64,000 nt of DNA from Collinsella aerofaciens (GTDB lineage Bacteria > Actinomycetota > Coriobacteriia > Coriobacteriales > Coriobacteriaceae). Below, one piece after another: positions 36,537 to 46,830 of this stretch; the first letter of the stretch is position 1; each line of letters opens with the position of its first letter. The stretch is taken from contig NZ_JAQLDU010000001.1 of NCBI RefSeq assembly GCF_028209625.1, forward strand, positions 1-64,000, given 5' to 3'. The position numbers and the translations under genes are program-made. Below the pieces are notes generated by a model, which worked only from the letters and a program-made list of their open reading frames with translations, was not told the origin of the DNA and ran no database searches.

Positions 36537-37073
36537 CTACTTCGTCTCGCCCGGTCGAGCGCCGCGGGCCAGGGCGTCCTGGTACTCCTTGACGGCCTTG
36601 AGCCTCTGCATGGGCTTAAGGCGCTCGAACATGGTGTTGCCGTGCAGGTGATCGATCTCGTGCTGCAGGCACACGCAGAACAGATCGCCCGAGGCCTCAT
36701 AACGAATCAGGTTGGCGTCCAGATCATACGCCTCGACGACGACATGGTCGGGACGCTCGATCTCGCAGCTAATGCCAGGGATGGACAGGCAGCCCTCGCT
36801 AAACGGCACCAGATGGTCGCTCTGCTCAACAATAACAGGGTTGATGAGCACGTAGGGGTCGTAGTCGTTCTTATCGCTGTAGTCGCAGTCGATGGTGACG
36901 AGCTGAATAAGCTCGCCGATCTGCGGAGCAGCGAGGCCGCAGCCGCCGTTCTCGAACATCATCTTCTTCATCTTCTCGGCAAGCGCCTCGATCGCCGGGG
37001 TGATCTCCTCGATGACGGCGCACTCCTGGCGCAGACGAGGGTCGGGCGACAGTACGATTCCGTTGGCTTCCAT
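36537..37073 (-). CDS. def: Peptide deformylase
   Basis: 178 aa. Two ATGs are possible; GAAAGG abuts the first (37079) and is 6 bp from the second (37073), so I choose the second. All three family motifs are present: GCGLAAPQIG, EGCLSIPG and QHEIDHLHG, with metal ligands Cys, His, His and catalytic Glu. It removes the formyl group from new proteins. Lies 18 bp after priA. Confidence 0.95.
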   Translation of the reverse strand: MEANGIVLSPDPRLRQECAVIEEITPAIEALAEKMKKMMFENGGCGLAAPQIGELIQLVTIDCDYSDKNDYDPYVLINPVIVEQSDHLVPFSEGCLSIPGISCEIERPDHVVVEAYDLDANLIRYEASGDLFCVCLQHEIDHLHGNTMFERLKPMQRLKAVKEYQDALARGARPGETK

Positions 37074-37091
37074 GGCCATCCTTTCGGGTTG

Positions 37092-39545
37092 TTACATCAA
37101 ATCATAGGCGTCGACGTCAACGCTCACGCTCACGCCGCGCACAGAGCCCACCTCTTTGAGGCAGGCGTCGATATCATCAGAGACATGGTACCCCACGGGC
37201 GACTTCACAAGCAGATGGAGGCGGTAACGGTCCTTGGCTCTCTCGATTACACACGAAGCCGGGCCTAGCACCTGCGGCACGGCACTCCCCGCCCGCAAAA
37301 AATCGGGCGCGGCGGCATGCCAGCGGCGCTTAAGAAGCTTTGCAATGCGCCCAATGTAGTCCTGCGCGTCGTCTCGGTTTGCCGACCACACCAAGATGTT
37401 GACCAGGCGAACAAACGGCGGGTACAGCGCGTCGCGGCGCTGGTCCAGATCGTAGTCGGTAAAGATCGAACGGTCGTGCTCAGCGACGGCACGAATGACC
37501 GGATCCTCGGGCAGGTAGGTCTGGATGATCACCTCGCCGGGACGATCACCGCGACCGGCACGGCCGGCGACCTGCTCCAGCAAATCGTAGGCGCGCTCCC
37601 CTGCGCGGAAATCCGGCAGCTTGAGGGCGAAGTCAGCATTGACCACACCCACGAGCGTGACCTCGGGAAAGTCGAGGCCTTTGGCGATCATCTGGGTGCC
37701 CAGCAACACGGCGCAATCGGCCGCATCGAACTGCTCGAGCAGCTTTTTGTGCGCATCCTTGCCGCGCGTGGAATCGGCATCCATGCGGATGATGGCGACG
37801 TCCTCGGGCAGCATCTGGTGCAGTGCGTCCTCGATCTGCTGCGTGCCCAGCCCCATTTTTGCCAGGTAGCGACTGCCACATTTGGGACAACGACTCGTGG
37901 GCGCGGGATACGGCTGCACGCGCCAGGAGGATCCGCATGTGTGACATTGCAGCGTGTGCGTGCGCTCGTGATACGTAAGCGCTGTAGAGCAGTGGTTGCA
38001 GGTGGGAACGCAGCCGCACTCGCGGCACATCAAAAACGGCGCAAAACCGCGGCGGTTGTGCAGCAGCACGGCCTTTTCGCGGCGCTCGACCACACGCTCC
38101 AGGCCTTCCATCAGCGGTTTTGAGAACATGGAGCGGCTGCCGTGTGCGAACTCGCGACGCAGGTCGGCAATGCGGACCGTAGGCAGCACGGCGTGTCCGG
38201 GGCGCTCGGGCATCTCGACACGCGTCCAGGTGGCACCGTTATACATGCCGCGGCGGCAGCGGTCGAGGGCCTCGGCAGAAGGCGTGGCCGACCCCAGCAC
38301 GAGCGGGCAGCGATAGCGGCGCGCCATCTCGGCTGCCACCTCGCGCGCATGGTAGCGCGGACTGGACCCCTGCTTGTAGCTGGTCTCGTGCTCCTCGTCA
38401 ATGATGATGAGGCCCAGGTCGCCAAGCGGGCAAAAGAGCGCCGAACGTGCGCCGACGACCACGCGGGCCGCACCGCTGGCGACCATATCCCACTGATCCA
38501 GGCGCTCGCCAGCAGAAAGACGCGAATGGAACACGGCGACCGTCTCGCCAAAGCGCGAGCGGAAGCGGCCGACGGTCTGGGCTGTCAGCGAAATCTCGGG
38601 TACCAGCACGCAGGCAGAGCGGCCAGCCGCGAGCACGCGCTCGATGGCGGATAGATAGACCTCGGTTTTGCCGGAGCCCGTAACACCGTCCACGAGCACC
38701 ACGTCGCCGTGCGCATCCAGGCGAGCGCGCTCAATCTGCGCGAGCGCTTGCTGCTGACCGTTCGTAAGCGCGACCGGCGGTTTGCCGCTTGCAGAGGACA
38801 GCGTAGTCTGCTCGCTGCAACCGCGCCAGGCACGGCGCTCCTCCACCACCACGATGCCGCGTTTTTCGAGCGCCTTGATGGTCGCCGACATACTGTTATA
38901 GAGAAGGTTGAGGTCGCGCGTCGTGACAGGACCACACTGGAGCGCCTCGATGAGTTGGCGCTGGCGGACCGCGGTCTTGGGTGGCGTGTAGTCAAAGCTA
39001 TCGGGCGTAAGCATCACCCAGCGGTTTTGGATGGGTTTGACGGCTGGACGTTCAACCGTCCACACACCGTCGTCACCCTTGACCACACGCGGGCTGCCAC
39101 CCGGAGGCAAGAACAGGCGCAGGCACTCGGAAAGCGTCGCGACATACTCGCGGCTCATCCAACGTGCGATGCGGGCGGCTTCGGCGGTAAAGAGCGGTTT
39201 GCTGAGGATGGCCTCGATGGGCTTGATGCGCACGGGGTCGAGGGCGTTGTTGCCCGGCAGATCGCCCAGATCAGGCGCAATGTCGACGACATAGCCCGCG
39301 GCGGCACGGTTACCAAAGTGGACCAGGACCGTGGATCCGATCTGGACCTCGTTGGCAAGGGACTCGGGGATGCCGTAAGCAAACGGTTCCGGCAGCGCAC
39401 GGGTGGGGATGTCGAGGACCACGCTCGCGTAGGCGGCAGGGGGCTCGGGCGCAGGCTTAGACTGAGCCGAGGCAGCGGCAGGCTTGGGCTTCACCGGAGC
39501 TTCCTCCGGTTCCGTCGAACCAAACAGCGACAGTTGTTGAGCCAT
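37092..39545 (-). CDS. priA: Primosomal protein N' (replication restart helicase PriA)
   Basis: 817 aa, longer than the ~730 of E. coli, mainly through an Ala/Pro-rich N-terminus. It has the DNA-binding domain, Walker A GVTGSGKTEVYL, DEEHETSYKQ (DEEH box), and the Cys-rich zinc cluster CRECGCVPTCNHCS plus CHTCG and CPKCG. Later GRAGRGDRPGEV is helicase motif VI. It reloads the replisome at stalled forks. GAGG precedes the ATG. First gene of priA-def-fmt-rsmB. Confidence 0.95.
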   Translation of the reverse strand: MAQQLSLFGSTEPEEAPVKPKPAAASAQSKPAPEPPAAYASVVLDIPTRALPEPFAYGIPESLANEVQIGSTVLVHFGNRAAAGYVVDIAPDLGDLPGNNALDPVRIKPIEAILSKPLFTAEAARIARWMSREYVATLSECLRLFLPPGGSPRVVKGDDGVWTVERPAVKPIQNRWVMLTPDSFDYTPPKTAVRQRQLIEALQCGPVTTRDLNLLYNSMSATIKALEKRGIVVVEERRAWRGCSEQTTLSSASGKPPVALTNGQQQALAQIERARLDAHGDVVLVDGVTGSGKTEVYLSAIERVLAAGRSACVLVPEISLTAQTVGRFRSRFGETVAVFHSRLSAGERLDQWDMVASGAARVVVGARSALFCPLGDLGLIIIDEEHETSYKQGSSPRYHAREVAAEMARRYRCPLVLGSATPSAEALDRCRRGMYNGATWTRVEMPERPGHAVLPTVRIADLRREFAHGSRSMFSKPLMEGLERVVERREKAVLLHNRRGFAPFLMCRECGCVPTCNHCSTALTYHERTHTLQCHTCGSSWRVQPYPAPTSRCPKCGSRYLAKMGLGTQQIEDALHQMLPEDVAIIRMDADSTRGKDAHKKLLEQFDAADCAVLLGTQMIAKGLDFPEVTLVGVVNADFALKLPDFRAGERAYDLLEQVAGRAGRGDRPGEVIIQTYLPEDPVIRAVAEHDRSIFTDYDLDQRRDALYPPFVRLVNILVWSANRDDAQDYIGRIAKLLKRRWHAAAPDFLRAGSAVPQVLGPASCVIERAKDRYRLHLLVKSPVGYHVSDDIDACLKEVGSVRGVSVSVDVDAYDLM

Positions 39546-39577
39546 ACACCACCTCTAACGAACGGACCTGAAAGGGG

Positions 39578-39679
39578 TGGGACAAAATAATCAGTAGAGT
39601 TTGTCCCATGGCCGATACGAGTGTCGAGCTCGTTGCGTCACTCGAACATGGGACAAACTCTACTGATTATTTTGTCCCA
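39578..39679. repeat. Giant perfect inverted repeat with nested hairpins
   Basis: Arms 39578-39610 and 39647-39679 are perfect reverse complements over 33 bp; the 36-bp spacer has its own cgagtg/cactcg stem (39618-39623/39639-39644). Each arm is also a small hairpin (gggacaaa with tttgtccc). It lies between gltX and priA, both on the minus strand. Confidence 0.9.
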
Positions 39680-39706
39680 GCAACCCACTCATCGGTACAG
39701 AAACAA

Positions 39707-39732
39707 GAGCCCCGCTCGAGGGAACGGGGCTC
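39707..39732 (-). terminator. Rho-independent terminator of gltX
   Basis: Stem gagccccg/cggggctc (39707-39714/39725-39732), followed on the minus strand by TTGTTTCTG. It lies 24 bp past the gltX stop. Confidence 0.8.
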
Positions 39733-39755
39733 GGATACATGCGTTTGCGCGTCTA

Positions 39756-41231
39756 CTACAGCGCCATCGTGCGGGCGCGGTCGATGCGCGCCAGGCAGTC
39801 GTCGCGGCCGACGAGCGCCATGGTCTCGCCCAGCGGAGGGCTCACCATGTTGCCGCAGACGGCGACGCGCACGGCCTGGAACACCACGCGCTTCTTGAGG
39901 TCCATCTGCTCGGGCAGCGGCTCAAGCGCAGCGTCGATAGCCTCGGCGGTCCACTTGTCCACGCCCTCGAGCGCGGCCTTGGCGGCATCCAGAATGGCGC
40001 CCATGCCTTCCTTAGCCAGGCCCTTGTTAACGGATTTCTCGTCATACTCGAGCGTCTCGGCCGTAGCGAAGATGGGAGCGGCGACGGTCACGGCGTCGGC
40101 CGGCATCTTGGTGCGAGGCTTGACGATGGCGGCAAGCGCGTCGATCCAGTCCTCGCCGTACTCGACGTTGCCCTCGATGAGACCCGCCTCGTGCAGCTCG
40201 GGGACCATGATCTCGTCGGCAAACTGGGCATCGGACATGCCGTTGATGTACTCGGCGTTGACCCAGTCGAGTTTCTTGGGGTCGAAGGTCGCCGGGTTCT
40301 TGGAGATACGGTCGAGCGAGAACTTGCTGGCCAGGACATCGCGCGGGATGATCGTGGTCTCGCCGTCGAGCGACCAGCCGAGCAGCGCCAGATAGTTGAC
40401 GAAGGCGTCGGAAAGGTAGCCGGCGTCGCGGTACTCCTCCACCGAAGTTGCGCCGTGGCGCTTGGAGAGCTTCTTACCGTCGGCGCCCAGGATCATGGAG
40501 ATGTGGGCGAACGTGGGCACGGGCGCGCCAAGGGCCTCGTAGACCATGACCTGGCGCGGGGTGTTGGACAGGTGGTCGTCGCCGCGGATGACATGGGTGA
40601 TCTTCATCATGGCGTCGTCGACGACGGTCGCGAAGTTGTACGTGGGCGTGCCATCGGAGCGGAAGATGACAAAGTCGTCGAGCTCCTTGGCGTCGAAGGT
40701 CACCTCGCCATGGACGGCATCGTGGATGACGACGTCGCCGCGGTCCTCGGGCACCTTGATGCGCAGGACGTAGGGCTCGCCGGACTCGATGCGGCGGCGT
40801 GCCTCCTCGGGATCAAGATCGCGGCAACGACGCTGATAGCCCTGGAAGGGGTCCTTGCGCTCCTGCGCGGCCTTGCGGTCGGCATCGAGCTGCTCCTTGG
40901 TGCAGAAGCAGGGATAGGCCTTGCCCTCGTCCCAAAGCTTCTGGGCGGCCTGCTTGTACAGGTCCAGGCGCTCGGTCTGGGCATAGGGACCATAGTCGCC
41001 GCCCACCTCGGGACCCTCGTCCCAGTCCAGGCCAAGCCAACGCATGGCGCGCAGGATGATCTGCGTGTTCTCGTCGGTGGAACGGGTGGGATCGGTGTCG
41101 TCGATGCGCAGAATGAACGTGCCGCCGTTTGCGCGGGCGAAAGCCCAGTTATAGATAGCGGTGCGGGCGCCGCCGATGTGCAGCTTGCCCGTCGGTGAGG
41201 GTGCAAAGCGGACGCGAACGTCTGATGCCAT
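39756..41231 (-). CDS. gltX: Glutamyl-tRNA synthetase
   Basis: 491 aa from the ATG at 41231 with GAGGAGA upstream; the longer frame to 41270 is not needed. Class I signatures: FAPSPTGKLHIGGARTA (HIGH) near the N-terminus and KKLSKRHGA (KMSKS-like) near residue 250. It charges tRNA-Glu, and probably tRNA-Gln where no GlnRS exists. Terminator follows at 39707-39732. Confidence 0.96.
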   Translation of the reverse strand: MASDVRVRFAPSPTGKLHIGGARTAIYNWAFARANGGTFILRIDDTDPTRSTDENTQIILRAMRWLGLDWDEGPEVGGDYGPYAQTERLDLYKQAAQKLWDEGKAYPCFCTKEQLDADRKAAQERKDPFQGYQRRCRDLDPEEARRRIESGEPYVLRIKVPEDRGDVVIHDAVHGEVTFDAKELDDFVIFRSDGTPTYNFATVVDDAMMKITHVIRGDDHLSNTPRQVMVYEALGAPVPTFAHISMILGADGKKLSKRHGATSVEEYRDAGYLSDAFVNYLALLGWSLDGETTIIPRDVLASKFSLDRISKNPATFDPKKLDWVNAEYINGMSDAQFADEIMVPELHEAGLIEGNVEYGEDWIDALAAIVKPRTKMPADAVTVAAPIFATAETLEYDEKSVNKGLAKEGMGAILDAAKAALEGVDKWTAEAIDAALEPLPEQMDLKKRVVFQAVRVAVCGNMVSPPLGETMALVGRDDCLARIDRARTMAL

Positions 41232-41315
41232 GGAAATCTCCTCGATTGCAGGATGGATGTCTAACCGCACCAGTATAAAGCATCAAAGCAACCTCCGCAC
41301 AAAGGGCACCGACCC

Positions 41316-41524
41316 ACTCATTGGGGACAGACTTAAATGACCATTCGTTGGGGACGTTCTTCGAAGCTAACTGAACAAGAGTGTCCCAAACTGCCGTCAC
41401 TTGGGGACGTTCCTAAACTGCCGGCAGAAAAGGACCGTCCCCAAGTGCCGACACATAAGGAACGTCCCCAGGTGCCGTAAGAGTGTTCCTATTGGCTGGT
41501 CATTTAAGTCTGTCCCCAATGAGT
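41316..41524. repeat. Triple-nested palindrome with GGGGAC/GTCCCC pairs
   Basis: Outer arms 41316-41343 and 41497-41524 are perfect over 28 bp. Inside, ggggacgtt/aacgtcccc (41350-41358/41461-41469) and an 11-bp pair (41398-41408/41437-41447) nest in register. Three GGGGAC words (41323, 41350, 41403) mirror three GTCCCC words (41437, 41464, 41512). REP-like; no gene inside. It fills most of the 400-bp gap between divergent gltX and metK. Confidence 0.9.
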
Positions 41525-41584
41525 AGGTGCGGAAAGGGTGTGAATGTTTGATTTACGCGCTATGATGTGCCCTTGCATAGAGAG

Positions 41585-41611
41585 CCCGGCGGAATGGTAA
41601 CGGTCGCCGGG
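41585..41611 (+). promoter_or_regulatory. metK 5'-UTR hairpin
   Basis: Stem cccggcg/cgccggg (41585-41591/41605-41611) just before the ribosome binding site of metK. A TATGAT box at 41561-41566 may be the -10. No -35 is clear. The structure is too small for a SAM riboswitch. Confidence 0.4.
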
Positions 41612-41633
41612 ACACGTTTTTGAAAGGACAATC

Positions 41634-42914
<1,281 letters not shown>

Positions 42915-42955
42915 GCTTACGAGAAAAGCCACAGCCAAATAGAAACACGCCAAAA

Positions 42956-42987
42956 AGAGGTACCGGAACAACCGGTACCTCTTTTTT
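42956..42987 (+). terminator. Rho-independent terminator of metK
   Basis: Perfect 11-bp stem (42956-42966/42972-42982) with loop aacaa, followed by a run of six or more T. Textbook structure 41 bp past the stop. Confidence 0.95.
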
Positions 42988-43081
42988 ATTAACCGGTGGC
43001 GAAGATGAGTCGACATGGGACGCAGAATAGGTTCCCAGCTGATGAATTTTGCAGCAAGCGTGCCCCTACCATGTATCCTAA

Positions 43082-43202
43082 GTTCCGAGGGCTTTGGTAT
43101 TTGGTCGATCGCGAATTCCGCACGAGCCGGAGGCCACTTAATGTGGCCTCCGTGCGAGTCAGGACTGTAGAGCAGGCGACCAAATACCAAAGCCCTCGGA
43201 AC
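43082..43202. repeat. Long inverted repeat with inner hairpin upstream of sdaA
   Basis: Perfect 26-bp arms 43082-43107 and 43177-43202. Inside, a 10-bp stem (43128-43137/43143-43152) with flanking cgcacg/cgtgcg. A further short pair acatgg/ccatgt lies outside (43013-43018/43069-43074). It ends 23 bp before the sdaA start, so it is probably in the sdaA leader. Confidence 0.85.
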
Positions 43203-43225
43203 GACGGGATAGAACAGGAGCGCAT

Positions 43226-44833
43226 ATGGCAGGCAAGCCGCAAACACTAGCTACGACCTCGGCATTCGAGATCTTGGGGCCCGTCATGGTCGGCCCCAGC
43301 TCATCGCACACCGCCGGCGCCCTGCGGTGCGCCCAAGTTGCCGCCAGCCTGCTGGAAGGCCGCATCACTAAGGTCACCTTTGGCCTGTGGAACTCCTTTG
43401 CCCACACCTACCGCGGCCACGGCACCGATCGTGCGCTCGTCGCGGGCATCCTGGGCCTCGACACCGACGACGAGAACATCAAGCAGGCCTTCGACCTCGC
43501 ACGCGAGCAGGGCCTCGACTACCACTTTGAAATTAAGGGCGACGACGCCTCCATCCATCCCAACACCGTCGACATCGACATGGCCGACGATACGGGCGCC
43601 ACGGCGCAGGTCCGCGGCGAGAGCCTCGGCGGCGGCAAGATGCGCATCAGCCGCATCAACGGCGTCGGCGTCGATATCTCGGGCATGTATTCCACGCTCT
43701 TCGTGGCACACCAGGACGTCCCCGGTGTGCTCGCCGCGCTCACGAACCTGCTCGCCTACGCACATGTAAACATCGCTTTCTGCCGCACCTACCGCACCGA
43801 GGTGGGCGGCCAGGCATACTCCGTCTTTGAAACCGATGGCGCCCCCGACGACACCGTCATCCCCATGCTGCGCAAGCTCGACAATGTAAACTACGCCACC
43901 TTTATCGAGCTCCCGGGCTCGGCCTCGTCGCTCTCCCCCGGCGTTTCGGCCAAGGAAATCTTTGACGATGGTGCGCAGTTGCTCGACGCCTGCGCCGAAC
44001 TCGGCCTCAACATCGGCGCCGTCATGGCCGTTCGCGAGGCGCGCCTGACCGGCGAGGCCCACGCCGTCGCCGCCATGCGCCGCGTGCTCGACGTCATGCG
44101 CGAGGAGACCACGACCCCCATCGTCAATCCGCAGCGATCGCTCGGCGGGCTTATCGGCGGCGAGGCTAAACTCGTCGATGCCACCGGCCGCAACGATTTG
44201 AGCACGAGCCTAATGGGCACCGTTCAAACCGATGCCGTGGCCCGCGCGATGGCCGTGCTCGAGCGCTCCGCCACGATGGGAGTGATCGTCGCCGCTCCCA
44301 CGGCAGGCTCCGCGGGTGTCGTGCCCGGCTGCGTGCTGGCGCTCGCCGATCACCTTCAGCTCGACGACGAGCAGGTCATGGACGCGCTCTACTGCGCAGC
44401 CGCCATCGGCCTCAACCTCACCACGAGCGCCTGCGTCGCCGGCGCCGAGGGCGGCTGTCAGGCCGAGGTCGGAAGTGCGGCCGCCATGGCAGCCGCCGCG
44501 CTGGTGCAGATGCTCGGCGGCACGCCCGGGCAGGCGCTCGACGCCAGTTCCATCGCGCTGAGTAACTTGCTGGGCCTCGTTTGTGACCCCGTCGGTGGCC
44601 TCGTGGAGGTACCCTGCCAAAACCGCAACGCCATCGGCGTGGCAGCCGCCTTTAGCTCGGCGCAGCTTGCACTTGCCGGTATCAAGAGCCTGGTGCCGTT
44701 TGACCAGATGGCGCACGTCATGCTCTCCGTGGGCCACGCGTTGCCGGCCACGCTGCGCGAGACGGCAAAGGGTGGCATCGCGCAGGCTCCGGCCGCACTT
44801 TCGGCCTGTGCAAAATGCGGTGTGTGCGGATAG
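43226..44833 (+). CDS. sdaA: L-serine dehydratase, single-chain iron-sulfur type
   Basis: 535 aa. It converts L-serine to pyruvate and ammonia with a 4Fe-4S cluster. The N-terminal beta domain (ILGPVMVGPSSSHTAGA, then GHGTDRALVAGILG) leads through an ACT-like region (~150-220) to the alpha domain with APTAGSAGVVPG, VAGAEGGCQAEVGSA, CDPVGGLVEVPCQNRN and the C-terminal CAKCGVCG. This is the fused SdaA arrangement. AGGAG precedes the ATG by 5 bp. Such enzymes suit anaerobic amino acid fermentation because the cluster is oxygen-sensitive. Confidence 0.94.
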   Translation: MAGKPQTLATTSAFEILGPVMVGPSSSHTAGALRCAQVAASLLEGRITKVTFGLWNSFAHTYRGHGTDRALVAGILGLDTDDENIKQAFDLAREQGLDYHFEIKGDDASIHPNTVDIDMADDTGATAQVRGESLGGGKMRISRINGVGVDISGMYSTLFVAHQDVPGVLAALTNLLAYAHVNIAFCRTYRTEVGGQAYSVFETDGAPDDTVIPMLRKLDNVNYATFIELPGSASSLSPGVSAKEIFDDGAQLLDACAELGLNIGAVMAVREARLTGEAHAVAAMRRVLDVMREETTTPIVNPQRSLGGLIGGEAKLVDATGRNDLSTSLMGTVQTDAVARAMAVLERSATMGVIVAAPTAGSAGVVPGCVLALADHLQLDDEQVMDALYCAAAIGLNLTTSACVAGAEGGCQAEVGSAAAMAAAALVQMLGGTPGQALDASSIALSNLLGLVCDPVGGLVEVPCQNRNAIGVAAAFSSAQLALAGIKSLVPFDQMAHVMLSVGHALPATLRETAKGGIAQAPAALSACAKCGVCG

Positions 44834-44851
44834 CGACAAAGAAAGACTCGA

Positions 44852-44878
44852 AGGTGGGACATTTGTCCCACCTCTTTT
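44852..44878 (+). terminator. Rho-independent terminator of sdaA
   Basis: 9-bp stem aggtgggac/gtcccacct (44852-44860/44865-44873), loop attt, then ctttt. The stem resembles the small hairpins of the 39578-39679 element. Confidence 0.85.
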
Positions 44879-44982
44879 GAATGCCACCGTTTCCATACCA
44901 CAAACAACTGGGTAATCGCTATAATGCAAGCCCAGTAAAAACACGATGAGCCGCAAGGCGAAATCCGAAGGATATGCATACG

Positions 44983-46698
44983 ATGTCGCAAAACGATCGA
45001 ACTCAACTGATTCCCGATCCGCAGCAGCCGAGCAGGCACACCGGCGGCGTTCAGTCGCCGCGTCCTATCGCGCCGAGCCGCGGTCAGCAGCGAGGTGCGG
45101 CAAACGTTTCCCAACGTCCGAACAAGCAGCATCAGCAGCGCCAGGCAAATGGCAATGCGCCCAAGCAGCCCCCCACGCACGCTCGAGGCGATCGCGGCCC
45201 CGCACGCAAACCCGCCGAGAACAATAAGTCGGGCAAAAAGACGACGCTCTTTGTCGTTCTGGGTCTTATCGTCATTGTCTATATCGTAGGCGTCGTAGCG
45301 TTTTCGCAGGTAGCCTATCCCAACACCACTATCGCCGGCGTCGATGTCTCGTTCTCCAACGCTTCGTCTGCCGCCACCAAGGTCAACTCGGCTTGGAAGC
45401 ACTATAAGCTCACCGTGACAGGCGATGACTTTAGCTGGACCTATCAGCCCGAGTCCGATGAGCCCATTGTCGACGGCGAAGCTGCCGCAAAAGAGATTAT
45501 CAGCCGCAACGAAGCCATTGTATGGCCGGTTCGCCTTGTAGAATCCTTAAGCGGCAAGACCAAAACAACCGCTAGCTCCAACGAAGTCGATCTTGATCAA
45601 GACGTCGACCTGTCCATGCTCTCCGACACCTTTGACCAAAAGCAGTTTGAGAAGGATCTGGGCGCCGCCATCGACGAGTTTAACGAGGGGCGTTCGGGCG
45701 CGTTCGAGGCCAATAGCTCCTATGACGAGCAGGCCGGCAAGTTTACCGTCGAGAAGGCGCGCTCCAACGAAAAACTCAACCGCGAGCATGTCATTAAGTA
45801 TGCCGAGCTCGAGCTTGCCTCGCTGGCCGAGACCGTAGATCTTTCCAAGCTCGGCAACGATGCCTATGAGCCGCTCAATGGAACGCTGACCGACGATCAG
45901 ATTCAGGCCGCATGCGATGCCGCCAATAACTTCTTGGGCGTCAACGTGACCCTCAAGCTTAACGGCGAAGATGCCGGCAAGGTTGATGGCGGCTCCGTAT
46001 TGCAGTGGATCAGCTTTGCCGATCCGGCCAACCCCACGCTCGATACGTCGCAGATCAGCAGCTGGGCAGCCGAGCTCGCCAACGGCTTTAATACCGTGGG
46101 CTCCACTCGCTGGTGGACGCGCGCCGATGGCAAGCAGTGTGCCGTCGAAGGCGGTGACTTTGGTTGGTCCATTGACAGCAGCTCGCTCGCCAAGCAGGTC
46201 GAGGACGCCATTAACAACAAGCAGACCGGCGAAATCGAGATCAAGTACTCCCAGAAGGCCGACACCTTTACCGCAAAGGGAGAGCCCGACTGGAAGGCGT
46301 ATATCGACGTCGATCTGTCCGAGCAGCACGCGCGCTACTACGACGAGAGCGGCAATATCGTGTGGGAGGCCAACTTTATTTCCGGCAAACCGGGCGAAGA
46401 CGCCACGCCCGAAGGCGTCTGGCAGATCAACAGCAACGACGGCGCGAGCACGCTGATTGGCGCCAAGGACCCCGAGACGGGCAAGCCCAAATACGAGAGC
46501 CCGGTGAGCTACTGGATGCCGTTTGAGGGCAACATGATCGGCTTCCACGATGCCACCTGGCAAAACGACAAGAGCTTCGATAATGCCGAGTCGTACAAGT
46601 GGTGCGGCAGCCACGGTTGCATCAACCTGCGCCTGGCAGACGCCAAGGCACTTCACGACTGCATCAAAGTCGGCCTGTGCGTAGTTGTCCACTCGTAG
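44983..46698 (+). CDS. Membrane-anchored L,D-transpeptidase (YkuD domain)
   Basis: 571 aa from the ATG at 44983, ten bases after GAAGGA; an ATG at 44974 abuts that site and is less likely. The first ~80 residues are cytoplasmic, Pro/Gln/Arg-rich and disordered. One membrane helix follows (LFVVLGLIVIVYIVGVVAF). The extracellular part holds putative peptidoglycan-binding repeats (VAYPNTTIAGVDVSF onward, residues ~110-420) and a C-terminal YkuD domain with SHGCINLRLADAKAL, catalytic Cys near residue 545. It forms 3-3 peptidoglycan cross-links or attaches proteins to the wall. Confidence 0.92.
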   Translation: MSQNDRTQLIPDPQQPSRHTGGVQSPRPIAPSRGQQRGAANVSQRPNKQHQQRQANGNAPKQPPTHARGDRGPARKPAENNKSGKKTTLFVVLGLIVIVYIVGVVAFSQVAYPNTTIAGVDVSFSNASSAATKVNSAWKHYKLTVTGDDFSWTYQPESDEPIVDGEAAAKEIISRNEAIVWPVRLVESLSGKTKTTASSNEVDLDQDVDLSMLSDTFDQKQFEKDLGAAIDEFNEGRSGAFEANSSYDEQAGKFTVEKARSNEKLNREHVIKYAELELASLAETVDLSKLGNDAYEPLNGTLTDDQIQAACDAANNFLGVNVTLKLNGEDAGKVDGGSVLQWISFADPANPTLDTSQISSWAAELANGFNTVGSTRWWTRADGKQCAVEGGDFGWSIDSSSLAKQVEDAINNKQTGEIEIKYSQKADTFTAKGEPDWKAYIDVDLSEQHARYYDESGNIVWEANFISGKPGEDATPEGVWQINSNDGASTLIGAKDPETGKPKYESPVSYWMPFEGNMIGFHDATWQNDKSFDNAESYKWCGSHGCINLRLADAKALHDCIKVGLCVVVHS

Positions 46699-46830
46699 TG
46701 CAACGCGCGCATTCCTACAACGTGGAACCGCTGCGACCAATCTAACAGTTCCGAAAGAAACCGTCCTATGCGCCCGCCCCAACCGGTGGGCGCATATAAT
46801 TATCGAGGTTCTTTCTATAAAGGAGACGCT

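Noticed and set aside
41540..41633. SAM riboswitch upstream of metK
   Set aside because: Only ~70 bp of leader with one 7-bp hairpin; too short and without the conserved core of known SAM riboswitches.
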